Source of the DNA: a bacterium (Candidatus Gribaldobacteria) CG10_big_fil_rev_8_21_14_0_10_37_21
Lineage (GTDB): Bacteria > Patescibacteriota > Minisyncoccia > Minisyncoccales > CG1-02-41-26
Reading direction: 5' to 3'
NCBI GenBank assembly: GCA_002773495.1
Contig: PFAX01000037.1
Coordinates: forward strand, 1-39,300
Length of the DNA stretch: 39,300 bases
This document shows positions 30,400 to 38,454 of the stretch, piece after piece; within the stretch, counting starts at the first letter, position 1; each line of letters begins with the position of its first letter. The notes below the pieces were generated by a model. It did no database searches. It saw nothing but the letters and a program-made list of their open reading frames with translations, and was not told the DNA's origin. The translations under genes and the position numbers were made by a program.

Positions 30400-32359
30400 T
30401 TATTTTATTTTTGCAAGCCTTTTCTTAATTTCCGCCACTCTTTCAAAGTCAAAGTTTTTGGCGGCTATTTCCATTTCTTTTTTCAAGAGCTTTACATCAT
30501 TAACAGAACCAAACTCAGACAGAATACCACTCTCCTTTTTGTTAAGGCCCCAGGTTTGGATTGTTTTGTTTATGGCCTGCGGGGTTATTTTATGTTTTTT
30601 GTTATAAGCAATCTGGACCTCTCTCCTGCGGTTAATTTCTTCTGTGGCTGTTTTTATTGAAAGCGTTTTTTTGTGAGCGTAGAGAATGCAGTGGCCTTCA
30701 AGATGTCGAGCAGCCATTCCCATTGTTTGTACAAGTGTTGTTTTGTTCCTTAAAAACCCTTCTTTGTCAGCATCTAAAATACCAATTAAAGACACTTCAG
30801 GTAAATCAAGCCCCTCTCTTAAAAGGTTTACCCCAACTAAAACATCAAATTTGCCTTCTCTTAATTGCTGTAAAATAAGGGGCCTTTCTAAGGTTTTAAT
30901 ATCAGAATGTAGGTACTGAGCATTAATGCCCTCTTCTTTTAAGAAAGCAGACAACTCTTCAGCCATTTTTTTAGTTAAAGTAATGGCTAATGTCCTTTGG
31001 TTTTTTTCTCTCCTTTTTTTAATTTCTTTAATTAGGTCTTTTACTTGGTTGTTGATTGGCCTAATTTCAACACTTGGCTCTAAGAGCCCTGTTGGCCTAA
31101 CCAGCTGTTCTATAATGCCATTTGCCTTTTGCTTTTTGCTATTTCGTGTGGCCCGGGGGTGGCTGAAGAATAAATAACTTGCCCTACTTTATTTTCAAAT
31201 TCTTCAAAACTTAAAGGTCGATTGTCTCTGGCTGTTGGCAAGCGAAAACCATGTTCAATTAAAACATTTTTTCTGGCTTTATCCGTGTTATACATAGCGT
31301 GAAGTTGGGGGATGGCGATATGTGTCTCGTCAATAATAGTTAGAAATCTTTTATCAATCTTTTTTAAATAATCTAAAAGAGTAAAAGGGGGCACCCCTTG
31401 TTTTCTAAACTCTAAATGTGAAGAATAATTCTCAATTCCAGAACAAACTCCTGTTTCTTGCATCATCTCAAGGTCATAGTTTGTTCTTTGAGTTAAACAT
31501 CGGGCCTCTAAAAGTTTACCTTTTTTTTCGAGAAAAGCTACTTGCTTGGATAGTTCAGTTTTTATATTTTTTAAAGCTATTTTCATTTTTGTTTCCTCTG
31601 TTACCCAAAAATTAGCTGGAAACAGGGTGTAGTTAGTAGTCCTGCCTGTCGGTAGGCAGGTTGGTAGTTGGTAGAGGGGGAGTCCTTAGAAAAAGATATT
31701 TTTTCAATTTGGTTACCGGCAAGCTCAATTTTTAAGATTTGCTCTCCCGTTATCAGGTTTATTTCAACCAAGTCGCCACGAACCCTAAATGCACCGGGTT
31801 TAAAATCAATGTCATTTCTTTGATATTGCAAATCAACCAAATGGCCTAAAAAGTCCTTCCTTTTTATCTTTTGTCCAATCCTTATTTTTTAAGACACTTT
31901 TTGATAGTTTTCTGGGTTACCCAAGCCATAAATACAAGAAACAGAAGCTACCACAATAACATCTTTCTTTTGAGAAAGGTCTTGCAAAGTTGAATGCCTT
32001 AAGTGGTTAATTTGTTCATTTATTTTTGCGTCTTTTTCAATATAGGTGTCAGTTTGAGGAAGGTAGGCCTCGGGCTGGTAGTAGTCGTAGTAAGAAACAA
32101 AATAATGAACAGCATTTTCTGGGAAGAAGTCCTTAAACTCTTGGTAAAGCTGGGCGGCTAAGGTTTTATTAGGGGAGATAATCAACGTTGGCCTTTGCAC
32201 TTTTTCAATAACATTAGCTATCGAAAATGTTTTACCCGAGCCCGTAACTCCAAGCAAAACATTGTGCCGGCTTCCCGCCAGAATGTTTGTTGTCAGTTTT
32301 TTTATTGCCTGGGGTTGATCCCCTGTTGGCTTGAATTTTGCTTGTAGTTTAAACTCCAT
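30400..32359 (-). pseudogene. uvrB: Broken UvrB excinuclease gene (one nonsense codon, two frameshifts)
   Basis: Four fragments together cover the whole UvrB helicase. The N-terminal piece (to 31889) keeps Walker A LLGVTGSGKTF and the YYDYYQPEAYLP hairpin but ends at TAA (31891-31889) after NPENYQKVS; the same frame then continues as KIRIGQ... VDLQYQRNDID. A dispersed repeat copy (31628-31676) shifts the frame before TLFPANFWVTEETK. The third piece carries RCLTQRTNYDLEMM and YSSATPGPHEIA. A GCAAAAAGCAAAAGGC stretch near 31120-31146 shifts it again before EQLVRPTGLLEP. The last piece holds LREGLDLPEV and the C-terminal UVR domain, but motif VI reads QTMGMAARH instead of QTIGRAAR, losing a conserved Arg. 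Nucleotide excision repair is probably lost unless another copy exists. Confidence 0.85.
31628..31676. repeat. Dispersed palindromic repeat, copy C, inserted in uvrB
   Basis: It contains TAGTCCTGCCTGTCGG and TAGGCAGGTTGGTAGTTGG, matching copies A and B in the same order (GTAG, CCTGCCTG, CAGGTTGGTAG, GTAG). The insertion adds residues such as NYQPAYRQAG to the reading frame and then shifts it. It is foreign to all known UvrB sequences at this place. Confidence 0.82.
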
Positions 32360-32406
32360 GAATCCATCTTAGCACACCTTTCCTTTAATTTTTAGGGTTT
32401 TTTTGT

Positions 32407-32412
32407 TATACT
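32407..32412 (+). promoter_or_regulatory. -10 element of ruvA, leaderless arrangement
   Basis: TATACT ends seven bases before the ruvA ATG at 32420, so transcription would start at or next to the initiation codon. No clear -35 is seen. The intergenic gap to the divergent uvrB start is only 60 bases. Confidence 0.45.
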
Positions 32413-32419
32413 AAATAAA

Positions 32420-32980
32420 ATGATTGCATATTTACAAGGGAAAATTATTTTAAAAACTAAAGAATCAGCTATTTTGGAGGTTAATAGTGTTGGCTATGAA
32501 GTTTGGTTAGCTGAAAAATCTTTAGAAAAAGTCCCTGAAAAGGGGCAGGATTTTAATTTTTATTGCCAGTTAGAGGCGAACGAGCGGGGCGTTAAGCTTT
32601 ATGGCTTTCTAACCCATGATCAGTTAGAACTATTTAAAGTCATCAGGGGGATTACAGGTATTGGCCCCAAGGCGGCTTTGCAGATTTCTTCTTTAGGGTC
32701 ATTAGAGGAAATAAAAAAGATTATTGAAGAGGGCAAAGCAATCCCAGGGATTGGCCCTAAAAAGGCCTCCAAGATTGTTTTAGAATTATCAGGTAAAATC
32801 AGCCAACAAAACAAAAGCAAGGTTAAAAAGAATGAGTTTGAAAATGATGAAACTTATTTAGCTTTAATTGGCTTGGGCTTTACTAAAGAACAAGCCCTAA
32901 GTGCTATAGCCCAGTTGCCCAAAGAAATAACTAGTATCCAGGAGAAAATCAAACAAGCCCTAAAGGCGCTAAAGCAGTAA
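32420..32980 (+). CDS. ruvA: Holliday junction DNA helicase subunit RuvA
   Basis: 186 residues. The N-terminal OB domain starts MIAYLQGKIILKTKESAILEV. Two helix-hairpin-helix motifs are visible (IRGITGIGPKAALQI and IPGIGPKKASKIVLELSG), and the RuvB-binding domain III ends with ETYLALIGLGFTKEQALSAIAQL. RuvA tetramers bind the four-way junction. It is separated from ruvB and ruvC by some 13 kb, unlike the common ruvCAB cluster. It begins the ruvA / Mur ligase / NIF3 / peptidase run. Confidence 0.95.
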   Translation: MIAYLQGKIILKTKESAILEVNSVGYEVWLAEKSLEKVPEKGQDFNFYCQLEANERGVKLYGFLTHDQLELFKVIRGITGIGPKAALQISSLGSLEEIKKIIEEGKAIPGIGPKKASKIVLELSGKISQQNKSKVKKNEFENDETYLALIGLGFTKEQALSAIAQLPKEITSIQEKIKQALKALKQ

Positions 32981-33000
32981 AGGAATAAATTTGGAACCCT

Positions 33001-34380
33001 ATGTTTTCTTTTAAAGGAATTGTTAGAAAAATAACGCCTAAGTTCATAATGAGCGGGTATCACCTTTTCCTCGCCTTTTTGGCTGCTTTAAGGTATGGCT
33101 TCCCAGGGAGGAAAATGGTTGTAATTGGTATAACGGGCACAAATGGTAAGTCAACTACCCTTGACTTGGCTCACCGAGTTTTAGAGCAAACAGGTAGCGG
33201 GGTAGCATCTTGTTCTTCGGTTCGGTTTAAAATAAACGAAACCGAATGGCCGAATATGTTAAAAATGACAATGCCAGGTAGGTTTTTTTTGCAACAGTTT
33301 TTAAAAAGAGCAAATAAAGCTAAGTGTAAATATGTCATCATAGAAGTTACTTCTGAGGGTATTTTACAACACAGGAATAAATTCATTGATTTTGATATTG
33401 CCATTTTCACTAATTTATCTGAAGAACACATTGAACGGCACGGTTCTTTTGAAAAATATAGAGAGGCCAAGGCCAAGTTTTTCAAGCAAGTTAAGGGTTT
33501 GCATATAGTTAATATGGACGACGAACACGCCCCTTATTTTTTACAAATTGTTTCAAAAGAAAAAATTGGTTATACATTTAAACATAGAAATAGTTTTTCA
33601 GGCAAATTGGTCTCTGCTTTTAAGGTTAAGGATTTATTTAAAGGTGTTTCTTTCCAAGTGGGCAATGTTATTTTTGAGCTTAACCTTTTAGGTCAGTTTA
33701 ATGTCTATAATGCTTTAGGCGCTATTTGTTTAGGGCTTTCCCAAGGGCTTTCTTTAGAGCAGTGTGAAAAGGCCTTAGAAACAGCTGAAGGTATTCCGGG
33801 GCGAATGGAAACAATTTACTTAGGCCCTTTTAAAGCAGTGGTTGATTACGCCTTTACCCCAAACGCCCTTAAACAAGTGTATAAAACACTTGCTGCTAAG
33901 AGCAAAGAGCAAATGGCGAATAGATTGGTTTGTGTTCTTGGGGCTTGTGGTGGGGGCAGGGATAAATGGAAGAGGCCGGTTTTAGGTGGAATAGCAAAAG
34001 AGTACTGCGAGCAGATTATTGTAACCAACGAAGACCCATATGATGAGCCCCCCGAAGAGATTATAGACCAAGTGGTTCAGGGGGCAGGTCCAAAAGCCCT
34101 TAAGATTATTGACCGAAGAGAAGCCATAAATAAAGCACTTTCTCTTGCAAAACAGGGAGATATTGTTATAATAACTGGCAAGGGTTGTGAACCCTGGATT
34201 TGCGTTGAAAACGGCAAGAAAATTGCTTGGGATGATCGCCAGGTCGTCAAAGAAGAGGCCAAAGACCTGGGCATTGCTTTAGCCCCTGAAGTTCCCGAAA
34301 AAGTAGTTCCTCAAGGTGAAAAAGCACTTATCAGCGAAATGAAGCGTTTGCAAAGGTTCAAAGATCCAAAATGGCACTAA
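33001..34380 (+). CDS. Mur ligase family protein, MurE-like, with shortened N-terminal domain
   Basis: 459 residues. The ATP loop GITGTNGKSTT is at about 43-53, followed by VIIEVTSEGILQHRN, the diagnostic FTNLSEEHIERHGSFEKYREAKAKFF, and a late VTNEDPYDEPPEEIID plus ITGKGCEPWI. This order matches MurE, which adds the third amino acid to UDP-MurNAc-dipeptide. Two departures stand out. Only about 40 residues precede the ATP loop instead of about 100, so the UDP-binding domain 1 is mostly missing. The DNPR-type substrate motif reads EDPYDE, so the amino acid substrate cannot be predicted. MurE is the best call; another Mur ligase activity is possible. Confidence 0.82.
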   Translation: MFSFKGIVRKITPKFIMSGYHLFLAFLAALRYGFPGRKMVVIGITGTNGKSTTLDLAHRVLEQTGSGVASCSSVRFKINETEWPNMLKMTMPGRFFLQQFLKRANKAKCKYVIIEVTSEGILQHRNKFIDFDIAIFTNLSEEHIERHGSFEKYREAKAKFFKQVKGLHIVNMDDEHAPYFLQIVSKEKIGYTFKHRNSFSGKLVSAFKVKDLFKGVSFQVGNVIFELNLLGQFNVYNALGAICLGLSQGLSLEQCEKALETAEGIPGRMETIYLGPFKAVVDYAFTPNALKQVYKTLAAKSKEQMANRLVCVLGACGGGRDKWKRPVLGGIAKEYCEQIIVTNEDPYDEPPEEIIDQVVQGAGPKALKIIDRREAINKALSLAKQGDIVIITGKGCEPWICVENGKKIAWDDRQVVKEEAKDLGIALAPEVPEKVVPQGEKALISEMKRLQRFKDPKWH

Positions 34381-34421
34381 AATAGCTAATAGCATAAAGC
34401 AAATAACTAATAATAAAAAAA

Positions 34422-35378
34422 ATGACAACCCAAGATATTTTTAATTTAGCTCTTAAAATGGCAATGAAAGCTGATTTAAGGGGTGAGGCCTCTCTGAAAA
34501 AACTTTTAGAGAGAAAAAAAGCAAGGTATGAAAAACTTGACTCAAAAGCCAAAGAAGATTTTGATTTAGAGGCGTTAGATAATCCCTATCTTGATTCAAG
34601 GGTGTTGTTCCTTAATCAGGGGGCAGAAAATAAAGAAATTAAAAAAGTGATGTTAGGCATTGACATCACCCCATCTGAACTTTTGATTGCCAAGCAAATT
34701 GTCGCAGCTGACTTGGTTATATCTCACCACCCCTTAGGCAAGGGATTGGCTAACTTAGCTGATGTAATGCATTTGCAGGCCGAGGTGCTGGCCTTATATG
34801 GGGTGCCTATCAACATTGCTGAAGGTCTGATGAAAGAAAGAATTTCAGAGGTTTCAAGGGGGGTTAATTCAGCCAATCATCAAAGAACAGTTGATGCAGC
34901 TAAATTACTGAAGATAAATCTAATTTGTTTGCATACGGTTTTAGATAATTTGGCCGCGCGATTTTTAAAAGAAAAGATTGAAGCTGAAAAAGACATTGAA
35001 ACCGTAGGAGAATTAGTTTCTTTTTTAAATGAAATTCCTGAATACAAAGAGGCCAACAAAATTGGCGCTGGTCCTAAAGTATTTGCTGGCTCTGAAGAAA
35101 GAAAAACAGGCAAGATAGCGATAACTGAAATAACCGGTGGCACCGAAGGAAGTTCTAAATTATATGAAAAAATGGCTCAAGCAGGCATTGGCACTGTTAT
35201 TGGTATGCACCAATCAGAAGAGCATAGAAAAGAGGCCGAAAAAGCCAATGTCAATGTGGTTATCGCTGGGCATATGTCTTCTGACTCGATTGGTTGCAAT
35301 TTATTTTTAGATAAATTAGAAAAACAGGGCTTAGAGATTATCCCTTGCTCTGGTTTAATAAGATTTTCAAGAAATTAA
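34422..35378 (+). CDS. NIF3-like dinuclear-metal-centre protein
   Basis: 318 residues of the NIF3 (DUF34) family. Metal-binding motifs are visible: ADLVISHHPLGKGLANL (His-His), GVNSANHQRTVDAAK and LICLHTVLDN in the first half, and EHRKEAEKANVNVVIAGHMSSDSIG in the second. Members form toroidal hexamers with two metal ions per subunit. The reaction is not established, although they have been linked to GTP cyclohydrolase I-like chemistry and metal handling. The gene follows the Mur ligase after 41 bases of A/T-rich repeat-like sequence and precedes the peptidase fusion by four bases. Confidence 0.9.
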   Translation: MTTQDIFNLALKMAMKADLRGEASLKKLLERKKARYEKLDSKAKEDFDLEALDNPYLDSRVLFLNQGAENKEIKKVMLGIDITPSELLIAKQIVAADLVISHHPLGKGLANLADVMHLQAEVLALYGVPINIAEGLMKERISEVSRGVNSANHQRTVDAAKLLKINLICLHTVLDNLAARFLKEKIEAEKDIETVGELVSFLNEIPEYKEANKIGAGPKVFAGSEERKTGKIAITEITGGTEGSSKLYEKMAQAGIGTVIGMHQSEEHRKEAEKANVNVVIAGHMSSDSIGCNLFLDKLEKQGLEIIPCSGLIRFSRN

Positions 35379-35382
35379 ATCA

Positions 35383-36792
35383 ATGCTGTTTTTTACAAAG
35401 AAAAAACTTATTTTAGTTTTTAGTTTTTTAGTTCTGCTTTTAGCAGGGCTATCTTTTTCTTATTTTTTAGTTAAAGGACAAGGTAATTTTTTAAAGAAAA
35501 CAACTAAAAATGTTTTAGATCTTTCTTTTTTAGCTGATTTAGCCCTTGAACACAAAGCCCAAGAACAAAAGAATGATTTTTCAGAAAAAAGAACTATTTT
35601 GCCTGACTTCTCCTCTTTTAGAAATGTTTTACAAGAAAATAAAGCGGATTTTATAGAAGCGAACTTAGAAGAGATGAAAATAACCCTTTATCAAAAGGGC
35701 GAAAAGCAACAAGAGGCCAATATTTTAAAAAGAGGTGATGAGTATGCTTGGGGAGGCACGGCCGCTGGTATCTATCAGATTAGCTCTGGCTATCAAACCG
35801 CTTTTTCAGCTATAGCTGAGGTTTATATGCCTTATGCGATGAATTTTTATGGCAAATACTATCTCCATGGCGGACCCTATTATCCGTCAGGGGCTAAAAT
35901 GATCTCCGAGGCATCAGGCGGTTGTTTGCAGGTTAAAGACGACATCGCCAAAGAATTCTTTGAAAAAGCTGAATTAAAAATGCCTTTTTTAGTGATTGAC
36001 AAAAAAAATGATAATTTTGTTTACCCTAAAACAGAAATTGTTGTGCCAACGATTACTTCAGGCAGTTTTTTAGTTGCTGACCTTGATTCAGGAGAAATAT
36101 TTGCAGAGCAAAGTTCCCAAGAGCGAAAGCAAATTGCCTCAATTACAAAATTAATGACAGCTATTGTTGTCTCAGAAAATATTGATTTAAGAAAAGAAAT
36201 AGTTGTTCAGGACTATATGCTCAACCAGGGCTTTGGGGAAACCGAATCAATTAAAGTAGGCGATTATTTAGATGTGGTTGACCTTTTTTATCCCCTTTTA
36301 ATTGAATCGTCTAACGACTCAGCTGAAGTTTTAGCTGGCTTTTTAGGCAGAAACAGAACAATTAATCTTATGAATGAAAAAACCAAGGCGATTTTGATGC
36401 CAAACACTATTTTTGCTTGCCCTTCGGGATATTCAGAAGGAAATATTTCAACTGCTCGCGACTTGTTTTATTTAGCGAGGTATGTTTTAAAAAATAGGCC
36501 ACTTTTATTTGATATTTCTAAAAGCAAAGAGGTGCCCGGTTTTGGGAAAATGAGTTTTGACACAAGCATGTTTTGGAATAAGAATGTTTTTTCAGAGGAC
36601 GAGACCTTTGTTGGCGGTAAAACCGGCTATATTAAGACCTCAGGTTACAACGGTTTGTTTGTTTTTAGGTTCACCACAAAAGAAGGCGAAGAGAGAAACA
36701 TCGTTTTTATTTTACTTGGCACGCCCCATTTAGATGAGGTAAAATTCAATACACAGAAGCTGTATATTTGGTTGCAAAACAATTTCTTTTGA
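35383..36792 (+). CDS. L,D-transpeptidase (YkuD-like) fused to D-alanyl-D-alanine carboxypeptidase (S11)
   Basis: 469 residues. One N-terminal membrane helix (about 9-30) acts as signal anchor. A YkuD-like domain (about 88-192) has LHGGPYYP with His162 and SGGCLQV with the putative nucleophile Cys181; active L,D-transpeptidases show HGT ... S-x-GC. The C-terminal S11 domain (about 225-469) has SxxK at 253-256 (IASITKLMTAIV), SxN at 309-311 (SSNDSAEVLAG) and KTG at 413-415 (GGKTGYIKTSG). The S11 part would trim stem peptides to tetrapeptides and the YkuD part would crosslink them, so the two steps sit on one polypeptide. It follows the NIF3 gene by four bases. Confidence 0.88.
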   Translation: MLFFTKKKLILVFSFLVLLLAGLSFSYFLVKGQGNFLKKTTKNVLDLSFLADLALEHKAQEQKNDFSEKRTILPDFSSFRNVLQENKADFIEANLEEMKITLYQKGEKQQEANILKRGDEYAWGGTAAGIYQISSGYQTAFSAIAEVYMPYAMNFYGKYYLHGGPYYPSGAKMISEASGGCLQVKDDIAKEFFEKAELKMPFLVIDKKNDNFVYPKTEIVVPTITSGSFLVADLDSGEIFAEQSSQERKQIASITKLMTAIVVSENIDLRKEIVVQDYMLNQGFGETESIKVGDYLDVVDLFYPLLIESSNDSAEVLAGFLGRNRTINLMNEKTKAILMPNTIFACPSGYSEGNISTARDLFYLARYVLKNRPLLFDISKSKEVPGFGKMSFDTSMFWNKNVFSEDETFVGGKTGYIKTSGYNGLFVFRFTTKEGEERNIVFILLGTPHLDEVKFNTQKLYIWLQNNFF

Positions 36793-36832
36793 AAGGAGAC
36801 ACAAAATGGACCCCCTTTTCTTTATCACTTAA
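36793..36832 (+). other. Shine-Dalgarno plus eight-codon open frame, possible gene remnant
   Basis: AAGGAG (36793-36798) stands seven bases before ATG 36806, followed by eight codons (MDPLFFIT) and TAA at 36830-36832. The signal is better than that of most real genes here. The frame ends inside the 3' end of the convergent elp3-like gene. It may be the left-over start of a deleted gene or a leader peptide without a gene. Confidence 0.4.
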
Positions 36833-38454
36833 TCACTTAAATACTTTAGCATGTAAGTGTCTTTTAAATGATAGCCAAGCTTTCTATAATAACCCCTCAC
36901 GCCAACCCCAGCTATGACAGCTATTTTTTTAAAGTCAGCATCGAGGGCTATTTTTTCCGCTTCTTGCATTAGCTTTTTACCCAAACCCTTGTGTTGAGCA
37001 AAAGCTCCAGTGGGCAGACCACTGGAAACTTCAGCCATTTGCCCATAAGTGTGGATTTCCCTAATTATCGCTCCTTCATTTTTCAAAGGTAATCTTAACC
37101 TTAACAAAGCATAAAGTTTTTCCCTGTTTTTTGTTTCAAAACTTAAAAAGAATTCTTTTCCCTCTGAAGCTAAGTATTCTTCTTTGAAAAGATAGAGCTT
37201 ATCTTTAGGGTTATAGTTTGTCCCTACTTCTCTACAACGAATACACTTACACTTCGTGCCCTCTCTTTTTAGCCCTTCTTGAACTAATTCTCTTAAATTA
37301 GAAATTTGCGCTCCGCCTTCCACTATATATTTTTTTGGAATGTCTCGGATAACCCTTTCAATTCTTACCCATAAGGGTGTTTCTTTTTTTAGGGCAATCA
37401 AAAGTTTTAAAAGTTGTTTTTCGGTATAGGGTTTAAACTTGCCTTTTTGATAAAGCTGATAAACCCCCGTATTTTTCAGCAGAGCTAAAGGATAGATTTT
37501 TATTAAATCAGGCCTAAATCTTTGGTCTTGAAAAACTGATTTGAATGATTCAAGATCTTTTTTAAGAGAACTTCCCGGTAAATTAGGCATTAACTGATAA
37601 GATACCTTAAAGCCCGCTTCTTTTAGAAGTAAAGTCGCTTTAGCGATATCAGCCACGCTATGCCCCCTTTGATTTGTTTGGAGGATATCATTAAAAACAT
37701 TTTGAACACCTAATTCCACCCGAGTTATGCCCAGTTCTCGCATTTTTTGAATGGCTTTTTCGTCTATACAATCAGGCCTTGTTTCAATCGTAATCCCAAT
37801 AATCCTCGCCTTGGCTGTCTCGTTCTTTTTCTGCTCCCTTTTGAGCATTTGGATTTTGTTATTTGGGATTTGTTTAGAATTTAGAACTTTGGATTTAGAA
37901 TTTTTGGCTTTAGTAAAGTTATTGCACGCCCTAAAGCACTCTTTTATAAACCATTTTCTATATGCTAAAGGGTAATAATGCCAAGTGCCACCGATTATTC
38001 TTAACTCTATTTTATCTATAGGGTGGCCGGTTAATTCTAAAGACAAAAGCCGGGTTATCACCTGTTTTTTTGGCGAAAACTTAGTTAAAATAGCTCTTTG
38101 ACAAGCTGGCTCTTCTTTTAAATAACTTTTTGGTAAGTCCTTCTGGGAAGGGCAAAAAAGGCATTTGCCTTTACAGGGCCACGGCTTAGTTAAAATAGAG
38201 ACATTAACAATCCCGGAAAGGGAGCGAACTGGCCTTGTTTTTAAGGCCTGTTCTAAACCCTTATTTTGTTTTATCCTTTTTTCTTGTAAGAGTTTATGAT
38301 AAGCTTTTAATAAGGCAATGTTTTTGGGGCAAGTAATCCCATATTTTTTAGCCATTTTCCTTTTAAAAGAGTTTAAAACAAAGCTGTTTTGGAAACCGCC
38401 TTTTAAAAGTTCAAGAATTATTTTTTCTAAATTATTTTTTATTTCAAACTTCAT
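36829..38454 (-). CDS. elp3: Elp3-like tRNA uridine-34 carboxymethylating enzyme (radical SAM plus GNAT)
   Basis: 541 residues from ATG 38454; an upstream TTG would add three residues. The radical SAM part has the Elp3-type cluster motif PCKGKCLFCP (C-x3-C-x2-C), then LELTGHPIDKIELRIIGGTWHYYP, ITIETRPDCIDE and ITRVELGVQNVFND. The C-terminal acetyltransferase domain holds HKGLGKKLMQEAEKIA and GVRGYYRKLGYH. Elp3 uses acetyl-CoA and AdoMet to form cm5U at wobble position 34. About 25 residues rich in Lys, Asn and Ser (SKSKVLNSKQIPNNKIQ) interrupt the protein before IETRPD and derive from a TTTAGAATTT-type low-complexity stretch (37853-37910). Single-protein Elp3s like this occur in archaea and some bacteria. 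Confidence 0.93.
   Translation of the reverse strand: MKFEIKNNLEKIILELLKGGFQNSFVLNSFKRKMAKKYGITCPKNIALLKAYHKLLQEKRIKQNKGLEQALKTRPVRSLSGIVNVSILTKPWPCKGKCLFCPSQKDLPKSYLKEEPACQRAILTKFSPKKQVITRLLSLELTGHPIDKIELRIIGGTWHYYPLAYRKWFIKECFRACNNFTKAKNSKSKVLNSKQIPNNKIQMLKREQKKNETAKARIIGITIETRPDCIDEKAIQKMRELGITRVELGVQNVFNDILQTNQRGHSVADIAKATLLLKEAGFKVSYQLMPNLPGSSLKKDLESFKSVFQDQRFRPDLIKIYPLALLKNTGVYQLYQKGKFKPYTEKQLLKLLIALKKETPLWVRIERVIRDIPKKYIVEGGAQISNLRELVQEGLKREGTKCKCIRCREVGTNYNPKDKLYLFKEEYLASEGKEFFLSFETKNREKLYALLRLRLPLKNEGAIIREIHTYGQMAEVSSGLPTGAFAQHKGLGKKLMQEAEKIALDADFKKIAVIAGVGVRGYYRKLGYHLKDTYMLKYLSD

Noticed and set aside
30400..32359. Reading the uvrB fragments as stop-codon recoding or programmed frameshifting
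   Set aside because: The stop is TAA, TGA is used as a normal stop, two different shifts would be needed, and one coincides with a dispersed repeat insertion. Decay is simpler.
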